From an uncultured Alphaproteobacteria bacterium (GTDB taxonomy: Bacteria; Pseudomonadota; Alphaproteobacteria; Rhodobacterales; Rhodobacteraceae), in assembly GCA_902574225.1 (NCBI GenBank), contig CACGMO010000021.1:1-36058 (forward strand): a stretch of DNA of 36,058 bases, written 5' to 3'. The stretch's first letter is position 1. Every line of letters begins with the position of its first letter. The position numbers and the translations under genes are program-made. Below the pieces are notes generated by a model. That model saw only the letters and a list, made by a program, of their open reading frames with translations, had not been told where the DNA came from and made no database searches. Shown here piece after piece: positions 25,534-34,814 of this stretch.

Positions 25534-27111
25534 ATGAGCACAAAGAGAGAAATAAAATATGATGCAGCAGATCACGTCAAGTTGAATGATGAGGTCAATG
25601 TTGATTTAGAAGACAGGCATCATGGGAGTGTAGGCACCACATCTGATGGCCTTTGTGGGTCCTCATCTCTTAAAGGTAGTGCGGAAAAAGGCGCAAACAA
25701 AGAGCTCATACAAAATATGCGAAAAGATTACCCCTTGGGTCCTCATGATAAGCCACAAAGCATGTGCCCCGCTTTTGGCTCTCTAAGGGTTGGTTTGAGA
25801 ATGAAGCGAGTAGCAACTGTGCTGTCAGGCTCTGCATGCTGTGTCTATGGGTTAACTTTTGTCTCACATTTTTATGGAGCGCGAAGATCTGTAGGTTATG
25901 TACCTTTTTCCTCTGAGACGCTGGTAACTGGAAAACTATATGAAGATATTTTAGCGTCTGCACATGAAATGGCTGATCCCGATAGGTTTGATGCTGTTGT
26001 CTTTACAAATCTATGTGTTCCTAGCGCGTCTGGCGTCCCTTTGAGGCTTCTCCCAAAAGAAATTAACGGGGTTAGGATAATTGGTATTGACGTGCCTGGG
26101 TTTGGAATTCCCACACACGCGGAGGCGAAAGACGTCTTGGCTGGTGCATTACTGAATTATGCGAAAAACGAAATTGAGTCTGGCCCAGTATCTGCCCCAG
26201 CTTCAAAGAAATCAGATAGACCGACCGTCACATTGTTGGGAGAAATGTTTCCGGCAGATCCTATGAATATTGGAGCAATTTTGGAGCCACTAGGGTTGGC
26301 CGCGGGACAAGTTATACCTTGCAGAGAGTGGCGTGAATTGTATGCAGCGCTTGATTGCGGCGCCGTTGCAGCTATCCATCCCTTTTATACCGCTGCTGTA
26401 AGAGAGTTTGAAGACGCTGGTAAGCCAATTATTGGATCCGCCCCGGTGGGTGTTGAAGGTACTAATTCTTGGATTGATAGTGTAGGTGATACTTTTAACA
26501 TTGCCAAAAAGATCATTGGGGAAACAAAACAGAAGATTCTGCCGCAAATACAAAAATCTCTTGATGACAAAAAAATTAATAACAAAATTACGGTATCGGG
26601 CTACGAGGGCTCGGAACTTATAGTAGCAAGAACGCTAATAGAGGCCGGCGCTGAAGTCCCTTATGTAGGAACTGCCTGTCCCAAGACTAAATGGTCTACT
26701 GAAGACAAAGATTGGTTGGAGAGTAAAGGCGTTTTTGTAAAATTTAGGGCGAGTTTGGAGGATGATATCTCAGCAGTGAAGAGCGTTAATCCTGATTTGG
26801 CTATTGGAACGACCCCGGTCGTGCAAAAAGCTAAAGAGTTAGGTATTCCCTCTCTTTATTACACAAATTTAATTTCAGCTCGGCCAATTATGGGTTTTGC
26901 TGGGGCTGGAAGCTTAGCCGAAGTAATATTGCAGGCTATAAGCAATGGTTCAAGAATGGAAAAAATGAAGAGTTTCTTCGAGGGTGTCGGGGAAGGTGAT
27001 ACAGCAGGAGTTTGGGAGGGTAAGCCAAACCTTAATCCCCAGTTCCGAGCCCATCAAGCAAAAAAAATAGAGAAAAGAAAGATCGCTGCAAAGGCGGAGG
27101 AGATGATTTAG
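25534..27111 (+). CDS. bchY: Chlorophyllide reductase subunit BchY
   Basis: This 525-residue nitrogenase-like catalytic subunit pairs with BchZ to bind chlorophyllide and a 4Fe-4S cluster. The cysteines of [10 protein letters not shown] near 83, GSACCVYG near 103 and [10 protein letters not shown] near 157 lie where NifD/BchN-like proteins hold cluster ligands. [19 protein letters not shown] near 237 is conserved in BchY. Length is normal. It shares one base with bchZ (TAGTG), implying coupled, equimolar translation. It is expressed from the bchC promoter. Confidence 0.95.
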   Translation: MSTKREIKYDAADHVKLNDEVNVDLEDRHHGSVGTTSDGLCGSSSLKGSAEKGANKELIQNMRKDYPLGPHDKPQSMCPAFGSLRVGLRMKRVATVLSGSACCVYGLTFVSHFYGARRSVGYVPFSSETLVTGKLYEDILASAHEMADPDRFDAVVFTNLCVPSASGVPLRLLPKEINGVRIIGIDVPGFGIPTHAEAKDVLAGALLNYAKNEIESGPVSAPASKKSDRPTVTLLGEMFPADPMNIGAILEPLGLAAGQVIPCREWRELYAALDCGAVAAIHPFYTAAVREFEDAGKPIIGSAPVGVEGTNSWIDSVGDTFNIAKKIIGETKQKILPQIQKSLDDKKINNKITVSGYEGSELIVARTLIEAGAEVPYVGTACPKTKWSTEDKDWLESKGVFVKFRASLEDDISAVKSVNPDLAIGTTPVVQKAKELGIPSLYYTNLISARPIMGFAGAGSLAEVILQAISNGSRMEKMKSFFEGVGEGDTAGVWEGKPNLNPQFRAHQAKKIEKRKIAAKAEEMI

Positions 27112-28592
27112 TGTTAATTCAGGATCACGATAGAGCGGGAGGATATTGGGGGTCAGTTTATGCTTTTTGTGGCGTAAAAGGCCTTCAAGTTGTTGTAGAC
27201 GGTCCAGTAGGGTGTGAAAACCTTCCAGTGACATCAGTTCTTCACTACACAGATGCTTTGCCTCCACATGAGTTACCAATTGTGGTTACTGGCTTAGGTG
27301 AGGAGGAGTTAGGACGAGAAGGAACAGAAGGAGCTATGAAACGTGCCTGGGATACCTTAGATCCTGTATTGCCAGCTGTTGTAGTAACAGGGTCAATTGC
27401 AGAAATGATCGGAGGAGGTGTGACACCTCAAGGCACTAATATACAAAGATTCTTACCAAGGACTATTGATGAAGACCAATGGCAGGCTGCAGATAGATCT
27501 ATGACATGGCTTTTCACTAACTTTGGAATGACCAAGGGAAGAATGCCAAAAGAAGCAAAAAGGGATGAAAATTCTAAACCCAGGGTAAATATTTTGGGTC
27601 CTATGTACGGCACTTTCAATATGCCCTCCGATTTAGCAGAGATTCGAAGACTTGTAGAAGGTATTGGTGCAGAAGTAAATATGGTTATGCCAATGGGTGC
27701 TCATATAGCAGAGATGTCGAAGCTTGTGAACGCTGATGCAAATATTGTGATGTATAGAGAGTTTGGTAGAGGTTTAGCTGAGTTATTGGGTAAGCCTTAT
27801 TTGCAGGCCCCAATTGGTATCGATAGTACAACTAAATTCTTAAGGAAATTGGGTGAGATACTGAATATTGATGTTGAAGGCTTCATCGAAAAAGAGAAGC
27901 ATTCAACTATTAAACCAGTATGGGATCTTTGGCGATCTGTGACGCAGGATTTTTTCGCAACGGCTAGTTTCGGGATTGTCGCTAATGAAACATATACAAG
28001 AGGTATAAAGAACTTTTTGGAGAATGAATTAGGTCTTCCCTGTAAATTTGCGGTGGCAAGAGTAGCTGGGAAGAAGACCGATAATGAAAAAATTAGAAAT
28101 CTCATAAAGCAAACTAGACCTTTAGTGTTGATGGGATCCATAAATGAAAAAATGTATCTTGCGGAGGCAGGCCAAGGTTTCGGACCAAAAGCATCATTCA
28201 TTCCCGCTAGTTTTCCGGGAGCAGCAATTAGACGTGCTGTTGGCACGCCGATGATGGGGTACTCGGGATCAACTTATTTATTGCAAGAAATTTGTAATGG
28301 ATTATTTGATGCTCTCTTTCACATATTGCCTCTTGGATCTGATTTGGACAAAACAGATGCGACATTAACCAAATTGAGAAAAGAGCTACCGTGGGATCAG
28401 GAAGCTAAAGATATTTTGGAAGAAATTGTGGCCAAGCATTCACCGCTAACTAGAATCTCTGCCACTAAAACGCTTCGTGATCAAGCCGAAAAAATAGCGC
28501 TTGAAAATGGAGATAAGAAAGTAGCGAAAGAGATTTTAAAAATGCTTAATCCAGAGGGTGAAGAAATTAACAAAAGTAATAAGGTTGCATAA
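27111..28592 (+). CDS. bchZ: Chlorophyllide reductase subunit BchZ
   Basis: This is the 493-residue second subunit of the chlorophyllide reductase core. It begins with GTG, whose G is the last base of the bchY stop, and follows GGAGGAG in the bchY end. [20 protein letters not shown] (about 18-37) holds the expected cluster cysteines near the interface. The C-terminal PCP-red-like region (about 430-480) is usual for BchZ. pufQ starts 12 bases on behind AAGGAGGG, so bchCXYZ and puf form one superoperon, as in Rhodobacter. Confidence 0.95.
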   Translation: MLIQDHDRAGGYWGSVYAFCGVKGLQVVVDGPVGCENLPVTSVLHYTDALPPHELPIVVTGLGEEELGREGTEGAMKRAWDTLDPVLPAVVVTGSIAEMIGGGVTPQGTNIQRFLPRTIDEDQWQAADRSMTWLFTNFGMTKGRMPKEAKRDENSKPRVNILGPMYGTFNMPSDLAEIRRLVEGIGAEVNMVMPMGAHIAEMSKLVNADANIVMYREFGRGLAELLGKPYLQAPIGIDSTTKFLRKLGEILNIDVEGFIEKEKHSTIKPVWDLWRSVTQDFFATASFGIVANETYTRGIKNFLENELGLPCKFAVARVAGKKTDNEKIRNLIKQTRPLVLMGSINEKMYLAEAGQGFGPKASFIPASFPGAAIRRAVGTPMMGYSGSTYLLQEICNGLFDALFHILPLGSDLDKTDATLTKLRKELPWDQEAKDILEEIVAKHSPLTRISATKTLRDQAEKIALENGDKKVAKEILKMLNPEGEEINKSNKVA

Positions 28593-28604
28593 GGAGGGAC
28601 TGCG

Positions 28605-28790
28605 ATGAGAAGAACAAGAAAAAAGCCAATTTGGGAGTATAGAATTTATTTCTCAGTGATTTTTATATTTTCATTACCTGGAGCACTGCTCACCTGTATG
28701 AAAAGTCTTGTAAAAGGAAAAATTGAAAAAGATATGTTTAGTAAGGCATGGGCAAATGCCAAAACAATAACGCCCATGATTTTTTCATGA
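28605..28790 (+). CDS. pufQ: PufQ, puf operon regulatory/pigment-synthesis protein
   Basis: This is a 61-residue protein with a basic N-terminus (MRRTRKKPIWEYRIYF), one membrane helix (about 16-32, VIFIFSLPGALLTCMKS) and a polar tail. That layout, the position between bchZ and pufB, and the perfect AAGGAGGG ribosome site identify PufQ. In Rhodobacter capsulatus it is required for normal bacteriochlorophyll synthesis; its exact action is not settled. Proteins of this family are short and diverge quickly, so assignment rests on context together with the helix. Confidence 0.85.
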   Translation: MRRTRKKPIWEYRIYFSVIFIFSLPGALLTCMKSLVKGKIEKDMFSKAWANAKTITPMIFS

Positions 28791-28887
28791 GGGTTTTAAA
28801 GAATTCTTACCGTCTTTTGGCGGAAGGATCGTTGCTAGCGCATAAGGTGCTTGCAGCGCAACAGTCACTTAATCCGGAGGATGTATA

Positions 28888-29046
28888 ATGGCTGGAAATA
28901 ATGACCTGTCTTTATCAGGTCTAACAGATGAACAGGCGCAAGAATTACATAGCGTATATATGAGTGGACTATGGACATTTACTATAATGTGCATATTGGC
29001 TCATATAGCGACATGGATCTGGCGTCCTTGGTTCTATTTCGGTTGA
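28888..29046 (+). CDS. pufB: Light-harvesting 1 beta subunit PufB
   Basis: This 52-residue antenna polypeptide begins [20 protein letters not shown], a typical LH1 beta polar head. It then has one membrane helix containing [13 protein letters not shown]. His39 in LAH is the axial ligand of bacteriochlorophyll, and the Trp-rich end tunes absorption to about 870 nm. GGAGG lies 8 bases upstream of the ATG. The beta and alpha subunits form the ring around the reaction centre. pufA follows after 10 bases. Confidence 0.95.
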   Translation: MAGNNDLSLSGLTDEQAQELHSVYMSGLWTFTIMCILAHIATWIWRPWFYFG

Positions 29047-29056
29047 GGAGAGAGAA

Positions 29057-29215
29057 ATGAGTCACTTTTATAAAATATGGCTGATATTTGATCCTAGACG
29101 AGTGTTTGTCGCACAGGGCGTCTTTCTCTTCTTGCTAGCAGCAATGATTCATTTAGTGTTGCTCAGCACCGATCACTTCAATTGGTTTGAGGCCGCAGCA
29201 AGAGCAGCTGGCTAA
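29057..29215 (+). CDS. pufA: Light-harvesting 1 alpha subunit PufA
   Basis: This is a 52-residue LH1 alpha polypeptide. The N-terminal [18 protein letters not shown] is diagnostic. The membrane helix follows, with His32 in [11 protein letters not shown] ligating bacteriochlorophyll, and LSTDHFNW after it is conserved. GAGGAGAG lies just before the ATG. Two hairpins follow before pufL, in the place where Rhodobacter has structures that protect the pufBA message and raise LH1 over reaction-centre levels. Confidence 0.95.
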   Translation: MSHFYKIWLIFDPRRVFVAQGVFLFLLAAMIHLVLLSTDHFNWFEAAARAAG

Positions 29216-29233
29216 AAACCTACGAGTCGCTGT

Positions 29234-29267
29234 GGGCGAGAACCAGTCCCCCCTTAGGATCTCGCCC
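29234..29267 (+). ncRNA. Intercistronic hairpin 1 between pufA and pufL
   Basis: GGGCGAGA (29234-29241) and TCTCGCCC (29260-29267) form a perfect, GC-rich 8-bp stem with an 18-base loop, extendable by two wobble pairs. No T-run follows, so it is not a standard terminator. The position matches the Rhodobacter pufA-pufL hairpins that act as 3'-end stabilisers of pufBA mRNA. Confidence 0.7.
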
Positions 29268-29275
29268 GTGGCATT

Positions 29276-29298
29276 CTGACTGTCCGTTTGTCAGTCAG
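29276..29298 (+). ncRNA. Intercistronic hairpin 2 between pufA and pufL
   Basis: CTGACTG (29276-29282) and CAGTCAG (29292-29298) form a perfect 7-bp stem with a 9-base loop. It lies 8 bases after hairpin 1 and 15 bases before the GGAGG ribosome site of pufL. It could add to message stability or shield the pufL initiation region. Confidence 0.6.
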
Positions 29299-29325
29299 CA
29301 GAGTAATTTGAATGGAGGTCATAGG

Positions 29326-30174
29326 ATGGCATTACTCAGTTTTGAAAAAAAGTATCGTGTTCCAGGCGGTACTCTTATAGGTCGGGACTTATTTGACTTT
29401 TGGGTCGGGCCGTTTTATGTGGGCTTCTTTGGAGTCTCGACAATTTTCTTTGCTGCCCTTGGTAGTATTATGATTTTTTGGGGCGCTGCTCAGCAGGGGG
29501 TCTGGAACCCCTGGTTAATAAGCATAGAGCCACCGCCTCTTGAATATGGGCTAAAAATGGCTCCTATGAATGATGGTGGTTTATGGCAAGTTATAACGTT
29601 GTGCGCCATTGGAGCATTCGGTAGTTGGATGTTAAGACAGGTAGAAATCACGAGAAAGTTAGGAATGGACTATCATATTCCATTTGCCTTTTCTTTTGCA
29701 ATTTTTGCCTATGTTTCTTTGGTTGTTATCAGACCAGTATTAATGGGTGCATGGGCTCATGGATTTCCATATGGTATTTTTTCCCATTTGGACTGGGTGT
29801 CTTACACTGGATATCAATATGGTAATTTCCATTACAATCCAATTCATATGCTTGCAATTGCGTGTTTCTTCACTACTACTATGTTGCTTGCATTACACGG
29901 TTCATTAATCTTGTCGGCTGCTAACCCTGAAAAAGGAGAAGATGCAAAAACACCCGACCATGAAGATACGTACTTCAGAGATTTTATTGGCTACTCTATT
30001 GGTACATTGGGTATTCATAGAATTGGATTATTCGTTGCCCTTAGTGCCGGCTGGTGGTCTGGAATTTGTATCATTATATCTGGACCTTCTTGGCTAATGC
30101 CAGATGGTGAAAGCTGGATTGAATGGTGGGATTGGTGGCCAAATTTCTTCACATTCGCAAGTATAGGAGGTTAA
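29326..30174 (+). CDS. pufL: Photosynthetic reaction centre L subunit PufL
   Basis: This 282-residue subunit has the five helices of type II reaction centres and matches the length of Rhodobacter L. The start ATG follows GGAGG by about 7 bases; an in-frame TTG at 29308 is ignored. Counting the initiator Met, His154 (SHLDW) and His174 (NPIHM) fit the accessory and special-pair bacteriochlorophyll ligands. His191 (LALHG) and His231 (LGIHR) fit the non-haem iron ligands. The C-terminus ([12 protein letters not shown]) differs from Rhodobacter. pufM begins 2 bases after the stop. Confidence 0.97.
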   Translation: MALLSFEKKYRVPGGTLIGRDLFDFWVGPFYVGFFGVSTIFFAALGSIMIFWGAAQQGVWNPWLISIEPPPLEYGLKMAPMNDGGLWQVITLCAIGAFGSWMLRQVEITRKLGMDYHIPFAFSFAIFAYVSLVVIRPVLMGAWAHGFPYGIFSHLDWVSYTGYQYGNFHYNPIHMLAIACFFTTTMLLALHGSLILSAANPEKGEDAKTPDHEDTYFRDFIGYSIGTLGIHRIGLFVALSAGWWSGICIIISGPSWLMPDGESWIEWWDWWPNFFTFASIGG

Positions 30175-30175
30175 G

Positions 30176-31123
30176 ATGGCAGAGTACCATAATATTTTAA
30201 CACAGGTTCAGGTTCGTGGCCCGGCAGAAATGGGTCTTGACGAAAGAGGAATAGTGGCAAAAGAGAGAGGTGTCGAGCCACGATTCTCCTCATTACTGGG
30301 GTATATTGGAAATGCCCAGCTGGGTCCGATTCATCTGGGCATGTTTGGAACGATAGCGTTATTCTTGGGAACGGCGTGGTTCTTTCTGACAGGAGTAGGC
30401 ATGCTCCAATCAGTTGATTGGTCATGGCAAGCCTTATGGAGGGATTTATGGTGGATTTCTCTTGATCCTCCTGGTGAGGAATATGGCCTTGGCTTTCCAC
30501 CCATTTGGGAAGGTGGATTATACTTAATTGCAAGTACTTGTCTCTTAATAGCGGTTTTAAGTTGGTGGATTAGATCATACCTGCGGGCCAATGAATTGGG
30601 AATGGGAAAACATGTTTGTTGGGCTTTTGCTGCAGCAATATGGCTATTTCTCGTAATTGGTCTTTTTAGACCCGTGGCTATGGGCACTTGGTCGGAAATG
30701 GTTCCTTATGGGATTTTTCCACATCTAGATTGGACAAATTACCTTTCTTTAAATCACGGCAATTTATTCTATAATCCCTTTCACGCGCTGAGTATCGTCT
30801 TTCTATATGGCTCTGCTCTACTTTTCGCAATGCATGGAGCAACTATATTAGCTACCTCTAGAATGGGAGGAGACAGGGAACTCGAACAAATCTATGATCG
30901 TGGCACAGCCTCTGAGCGTGCTGCTCTGTTCTGGAGATGGACCATGGGCTTTAACGCTTCTATGGAAGGAATTCATAGATGGGCTTGGTGGTTTGCAATT
31001 CTTTGTCCTATCACCGGTGGAATAGGCATATTACTAACTGGAACGGTTGTCGACGACTGGTTTAGTTGGGCAGTTCTTCACGGTTTTGCTGTCGAAGGCG
31101 GCTTGTATAACGGGCCCAGTTAG
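30176..31123 (+). CDS. pufM: Photosynthetic reaction centre M subunit PufM
   Basis: This 315-residue M subunit opens with [18 protein letters not shown], as in Rhodobacter. [19 protein letters not shown] holds the accessory-pigment and special-pair region, and [11 protein letters not shown] and MEGIHRW hold the iron-ligating histidines. It is about 8 residues longer than Rhodobacter M, with a tail ([12 protein letters not shown]) rather than HGMAPLN; such tails are common in roseobacters. AGGAGG within the pufL end is the ribosome site. Neither pufX nor the tetrahaem cytochrome gene pufC follows. Confidence 0.97.
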   Translation: MAEYHNILTQVQVRGPAEMGLDERGIVAKERGVEPRFSSLLGYIGNAQLGPIHLGMFGTIALFLGTAWFFLTGVGMLQSVDWSWQALWRDLWWISLDPPGEEYGLGFPPIWEGGLYLIASTCLLIAVLSWWIRSYLRANELGMGKHVCWAFAAAIWLFLVIGLFRPVAMGTWSEMVPYGIFPHLDWTNYLSLNHGNLFYNPFHALSIVFLYGSALLFAMHGATILATSRMGGDRELEQIYDRGTASERAALFWRWTMGFNASMEGIHRWAWWFAILCPITGGIGILLTGTVVDDWFSWAVLHGFAVEGGLYNGPS

Positions 31124-31134
31124 ATTATTCTATA

Positions 31135-31166
31135 TTCACGTGGGGGAAATGTTTCCTCCACGTGAA
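31135..31166 (+). ncRNA. Long hairpin between pufM and dxs
   Basis: TTCACGTGGGGGAAA (31135-31149) and TTTCCTCCACGTGAA (31152-31166) pair along 15 positions, with one G-T wobble and a very small loop. AAAAAT, not a T-run, follows on the plus strand, so this is better seen as a 3'-end stabiliser or processing site of puf mRNA than an intrinsic terminator. It overlaps the GTG that could otherwise start dxs. Confidence 0.65.
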
Positions 31167-31188
31167 AAATAAGTTACACATCTCAGTT

Positions 31189-33111
31189 ATGAAACCTACA
31201 CTTCTTGATAAAATAAATTACCCTGCTGATCTTCGGCATCTTTCAGATGTAGATCTCAAAAAACTTGCTATAGAATTGCGCAATGAAACAATTAGAGCGG
31301 TTTCTGAGACAGGAGGACATTTAGGATCAAGCCTAGGCGTTGTAGAGCTAACTGTTGCAATACATTCAGTGTTTAATACACCGCACGATAAGTTGATATG
31401 GGATGTTGGACATCAATGTTATCCACATAAAATAATTACTGGTCGCAGAGAAAAAATGAGTTCTCTTAGACAAGAGGGAGGACTGTCAGGCTTCACAAAG
31501 AGAAGTGAAAGTGATTATGATCCCTTCGGAGCAGCGCATTCATCTACCTCGATATCTGCAGGCTTAGGATTTACGGTAGCTAGAGATATGGGAATGGCTA
31601 CTGGAGATGCTGTTGCAGTTATTGGTGATGGATCTATAAGTGCTGGAATGGCTTACGAAGCATTAAATAATGCGGGTGCTGAAGGGAGAAGATTTTTTGT
31701 TATCTTGAATGACAATGAAATGTCTATCGCCCCGCCGGTTGGCGCTATGTCGAAATATTTATCCAGCCTATACGCAAACCAACAATTTTATACTCTTAAG
31801 GAATTAGCAGAGAATTTTGCGAAGTCACTACCAGGGCCACTTAGAGAAGGGGCAAAACGTGCTAGAGGTTTGATAACAGGACTAGCTGGTGGAACGGGAA
31901 ATACTTTTTTCGAAGACTTGGGTTTTTCATACGTCGGTCCAATAGATGGACATGATTTAGACCAACTACTACCAGTTTTAAGAACAGTCAAAACCAGATC
32001 TGAGGGACCAGTTCTAATACATTGTGTTACAAAAAAAGGAGCTGGGTATGCACCAGCAGAAACGTCTGCGGATAAATATCATGGTGTGTCGAAATTTGAT
32101 GTTGCATCGGGAAAGCAGCACAAAGGCAAATCAAACGCTCCATCATACACATCAATCTTTGGTCAAACACTTGTAAAAGAAGCAGCTCTTGACGAAAAGA
32201 TTGTTGCTGTCACAGCAGCAATGCCCTCAGGAACAGGATTAAATATTTTTCAAGATAGTTTCCCTGGTAGAACTTTTGATGTTGGAATCGCAGAACAACA
32301 CGCTGTCACTTTCTGTGCCGGTATGGCAGCTGGAGGTTTAAAACCCTTCTGCGCAATATATTCAACTTTTCTCCAAAGAGGATATGATCAGATTGTTCAT
32401 GATGTGGCTCTCCAAAAATTGCCAGTAAGATTTGCAATTGATAGAGCTGGGTTGGTTGGCGCTGATGGAGCTACGCATGCAGGTTCTTTTGACGTAGCTT
32501 ACCTTTCTAATTTGCCAGGTTTTGTAGTAATGGCAGCATCAGACGAGTTAGAGCTAATGCATATGATCAGAACATCAGCAGAGTACAATGAGGGTCCCAT
32601 ATCATTTAGATATCCAAGAGGTGAAGGGATAGGTGTAGAACTTCCTGAAAGGGGTGAAGTTCTTGAGCTAGGGAAAGGAAGAATTTGTAAAGAGGGCAAT
32701 AGGGTTGCAATATTAAGTTTTGGAGCACATCTCAAAGAAGCATTAGACGCGTCCGAGGAGTTGGAACAGTTAGGCATTTCAGTGACTGTTGCAGATGCTA
32801 GATTTGCTAAACCATTAGATGTAGATTTAATAAAAGTGCTTTCAGAAAACCATGAGATGTTAATTACCCTCGAAGAGGGATCCATTGGTGGGTTCGGATC
32901 TCATGTGGTTGACTGGCTACTCAAAAATAACATGATAAATAACAATCTAAAGGTAAGAAGTTTATTTTTACCGGATAAATTTATAGATCAAGCTTCACCA
33001 GACGTAATGTATAAGGAAGCTGGACTCGATGTCACAGGAATTACAACAACAATTCTTGATGTTTTGGGTATAGCTGATATACGAAGCAATAAAATTAAGA
33101 TTATAAAGTAA
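31189..33111 (+). CDS. dxs: 1-deoxy-D-xylulose-5-phosphate synthase
   Basis: This is a 640-residue thiamine-diphosphate enzyme that condenses pyruvate and glyceraldehyde 3-phosphate, the entry step of the MEP isoprenoid route. GHQCYPHKI near 74 and the TPP/Mg motif [18 protein letters not shown] near 145 are clear. The transketolase-type pyrimidine domain has [14 protein letters not shown] near 369. I chose ATG 31189 because [14 protein letters not shown] is the usual opening; the GTG at 31162 lies inside a hairpin. It follows the puf genes as in Rhodobacter capsulatus, tying isoprenoid supply to photosynthetic expression. Confidence 0.95.
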   Translation: MKPTLLDKINYPADLRHLSDVDLKKLAIELRNETIRAVSETGGHLGSSLGVVELTVAIHSVFNTPHDKLIWDVGHQCYPHKIITGRREKMSSLRQEGGLSGFTKRSESDYDPFGAAHSSTSISAGLGFTVARDMGMATGDAVAVIGDGSISAGMAYEALNNAGAEGRRFFVILNDNEMSIAPPVGAMSKYLSSLYANQQFYTLKELAENFAKSLPGPLREGAKRARGLITGLAGGTGNTFFEDLGFSYVGPIDGHDLDQLLPVLRTVKTRSEGPVLIHCVTKKGAGYAPAETSADKYHGVSKFDVASGKQHKGKSNAPSYTSIFGQTLVKEAALDEKIVAVTAAMPSGTGLNIFQDSFPGRTFDVGIAEQHAVTFCAGMAAGGLKPFCAIYSTFLQRGYDQIVHDVALQKLPVRFAIDRAGLVGADGATHAGSFDVAYLSNLPGFVVMAASDELELMHMIRTSAEYNEGPISFRYPRGEGIGVELPERGEVLELGKGRICKEGNRVAILSFGAHLKEALDASEELEQLGISVTVADARFAKPLDVDLIKVLSENHEMLITLEEGSIGGFGSHVVDWLLKNNMINNNLKVRSLFLPDKFIDQASPDVMYKEAGLDVTGITTTILDVLGIADIRSNKIKIIK

Positions 33112-33116
33112 GCCGG

Positions 33117-33641
33117 TCAGTTTATAATTTGTTCAAAATGATCTTGGACGTATATCCTCAACCAAGGTGTAAACTTATCAGGCGATAGTGATATTTCTTC
33201 CTTTAACCTGTCAAAACAAATCCACCTCACCTCTGCCACTTCATCGTTATTAAGCAGTATTCTTAAATTATCTTTTTCTTTTATTGAGCCAACAAAGACA
33301 TCAACATTCTCGTTTTCGATTAAGCCATTTCCAACATCGGCTTTATAGTCGATTTTGTTTTTATAGACTAACTCTGGCACCTTTATTCCCAACTCTTCTT
33401 TTAATCTTCGGTGAGCGCATTCCATGGGATCTTCTGACCATAAGGGGTGTGTGCAGCAGGTATTAGCCCATAAACCGGGCGTATGGTATTTCATTGATGC
33501 TCTTTTTTGAATTAGTACATTATTATCTGAAATTAAGAATACCGAGACCGCTTTATGCCTTAGACCTCTTTTATGAACTTCCAGCTTTTCTAATGGTTGT
33601 AGAACCCCTTGATCCCATGCAGGAATAAAATTAATATTCAT
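33117..33641 (-). CDS. idi: Isopentenyl-diphosphate delta-isomerase, type 1
   Basis: This is a 174-residue Nudix-fold enzyme interconverting IPP and DMAPP. The catalytic Cys is in LWANTCCTHPLW near 57. The Nudix-like helix is CAHRRLKEELGI near 75, and further metal ligands (His in TCCTHP and the acidic residues of EVAEVRW near 139) are present. Its ATG overlaps the bchP stop by 4 bases (33638-33641), so it is the last gene of the leftward pucC-like-bchP-idi unit. The ends of idi and dxs converge 5 bases apart. Confidence 0.94.
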   Translation of the reverse strand: MNINFIPAWDQGVLQPLEKLEVHKRGLRHKAVSVFLISDNNVLIQKRASMKYHTPGLWANTCCTHPLWSEDPMECAHRRLKEELGIKVPELVYKNKIDYKADVGNGLIENENVDVFVGSIKEKDNLRILLNNDEVAEVRWICFDRLKEEISLSPDKFTPWLRIYVQDHFEQIIN

Positions 33642-34813
33642 GTGGCTTTAACCATGCCGGTGAGGTGGGCAATATTTTTAAACATTATTTTTAGGTGTGC
33701 TATTGGTCTCGAACGAGATAGTTTTTTATGCATATAAGATTCAAAAGTTATTCTTTGAACATCTATGTCTTTGCATAAAGTTACAAAACGCTCTCTTCGG
33801 TCATCAGATCTATAATACGCGTTTTGCATAGCACCAAGAACTTGAAAAACTGCTTTATGTTCTTTCATAAAATTCTTTCTTGCTAAGCCTAAATATTTCG
33901 AGTGTCCATTAAGCAAGCATTTTTCAACCGCATCCGCTGCATACTTACCTCCTATCATTGCATAATAGATGCCCTCCCCTGATGAGGGTGCTACTACCCC
34001 AGCAGCATCACCTGCAAGTACAACATTATCTCCATTATCCCACCTCTCCAAGGGCTTAAGCGGGATCGGAGCTCCTTCTTTTCTTATGGTTGAACATTTG
34101 TCTAATCCTGCTTGAGTCCTGAGATCGCTAGTAGCCTTCTTCAGGTTAACGCTATTTATCCCTGTTCCCATTCCTACACTCGCCGATTTCCCATGAGGAA
34201 AAACCCATCCATAAAAATCAGGCGATATATCTCCATTATAAATAACATCACATCTATCTGGATTATATTCACTAGTTGCTTTCGGGGCCTCTATTATCTC
34301 ATGATACGCTATAACATAGGGGATTTTATGTGCGTCCTTGATTGTATTTCTTGCAACATTGGATTTAGCACCATCTGCGCCTATTACATATCTTGTGAGG
34401 AGTGTGGAAATTTTTTTTGTTGAGTGATTATTAAAATCAACCTTAGTATATTGTGAATTTTTAGATAATTTTACAAATGTGCCAGTAAACCGTTTTGCCC
34501 CACATTTTGCTGCTCTTTCCCGAAGATATTCATCAAAGAATTCTCTATCTACCATTCCTACGTAACCATTTTCTATTGGAATGTCTACTTTCCTATTCGT
34601 TGGTGATATCATCCTTGCTGTCTTGATTTTTGCAACTAATTGAGACTGAGGTATTTCAAAGTCTTCAATTAATCTTGGAGGGATAGCACCTCCACAAGGC
34701 TTTATTCTTCCTGCTCTATCTATCAATGCGACTTTGAAACCTTTTTTCGCCAGTTGCTCTGCAGCTGTTGCGCCGGAGGGTCCTCCTCCTATAACTGTTA
34801 TATCATAGATCAT
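33638..34813 (-). CDS. bchP: Geranylgeranyl reductase BchP
   Basis: This 391-residue FAD-dependent reductase saturates three double bonds of the geranylgeranyl tail to give phytylated bacteriochlorophyll a. The N-terminal nucleotide-binding motif is VIGGGPSGATAAEQLAKKG at 7-25. RAGRIKPCGGAIPP near 34 and VVLAGDAAGVVAPSSGEGIYYA near 264 are signatures of the geranylgeranyl reductase family. It lies 1 base after the pucC-like gene and overlaps idi by 4 bases, so the three are co-translated. Confidence 0.95.
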   Translation of the reverse strand: MIYDITVIGGGPSGATAAEQLAKKGFKVALIDRAGRIKPCGGAIPPRLIEDFEIPQSQLVAKIKTARMISPTNRKVDIPIENGYVGMVDREFFDEYLRERAAKCGAKRFTGTFVKLSKNSQYTKVDFNNHSTKKISTLLTRYVIGADGAKSNVARNTIKDAHKIPYVIAYHEIIEAPKATSEYNPDRCDVIYNGDISPDFYGWVFPHGKSASVGMGTGINSVNLKKATSDLRTQAGLDKCSTIRKEGAPIPLKPLERWDNGDNVVLAGDAAGVVAPSSGEGIYYAMIGGKYAADAVEKCLLNGHSKYLGLARKNFMKEHKAVFQVLGAMQNAYYRSDDRRERFVTLCKDIDVQRITFESYMHKKLSRSRPIAHLKIMFKNIAHLTGMVKAT

Positions 34814-34814
34814 T

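Noticed and set aside
25706-26553. Several antisense ORFs of 72-87 codons inside bchY
   Set aside because: They are shadows of a well-conserved gene, with no ribosome sites or recognisable products.
28791-28887. Imperfect GTT...GCGC/GCGC...AAC stem between pufQ and pufB as an RNA processing hairpin
   Set aside because: Only 4 plus 3 pairs with a bulge; too weak to claim.
31162-31188. GTG at 31162 as the dxs start
   Set aside because: It lies inside the right arm of a strong hairpin and adds residues not typical of Dxs; the ATG at 31189 fits the family opening.
33100-33128. ATTATAAA/TTTATAAT inverted repeat at the dxs-idi junction as a bidirectional terminator
   Set aside because: The stem is only A-T with a 13-base loop and there is no T-run; it is likely chance in AT-rich DNA.
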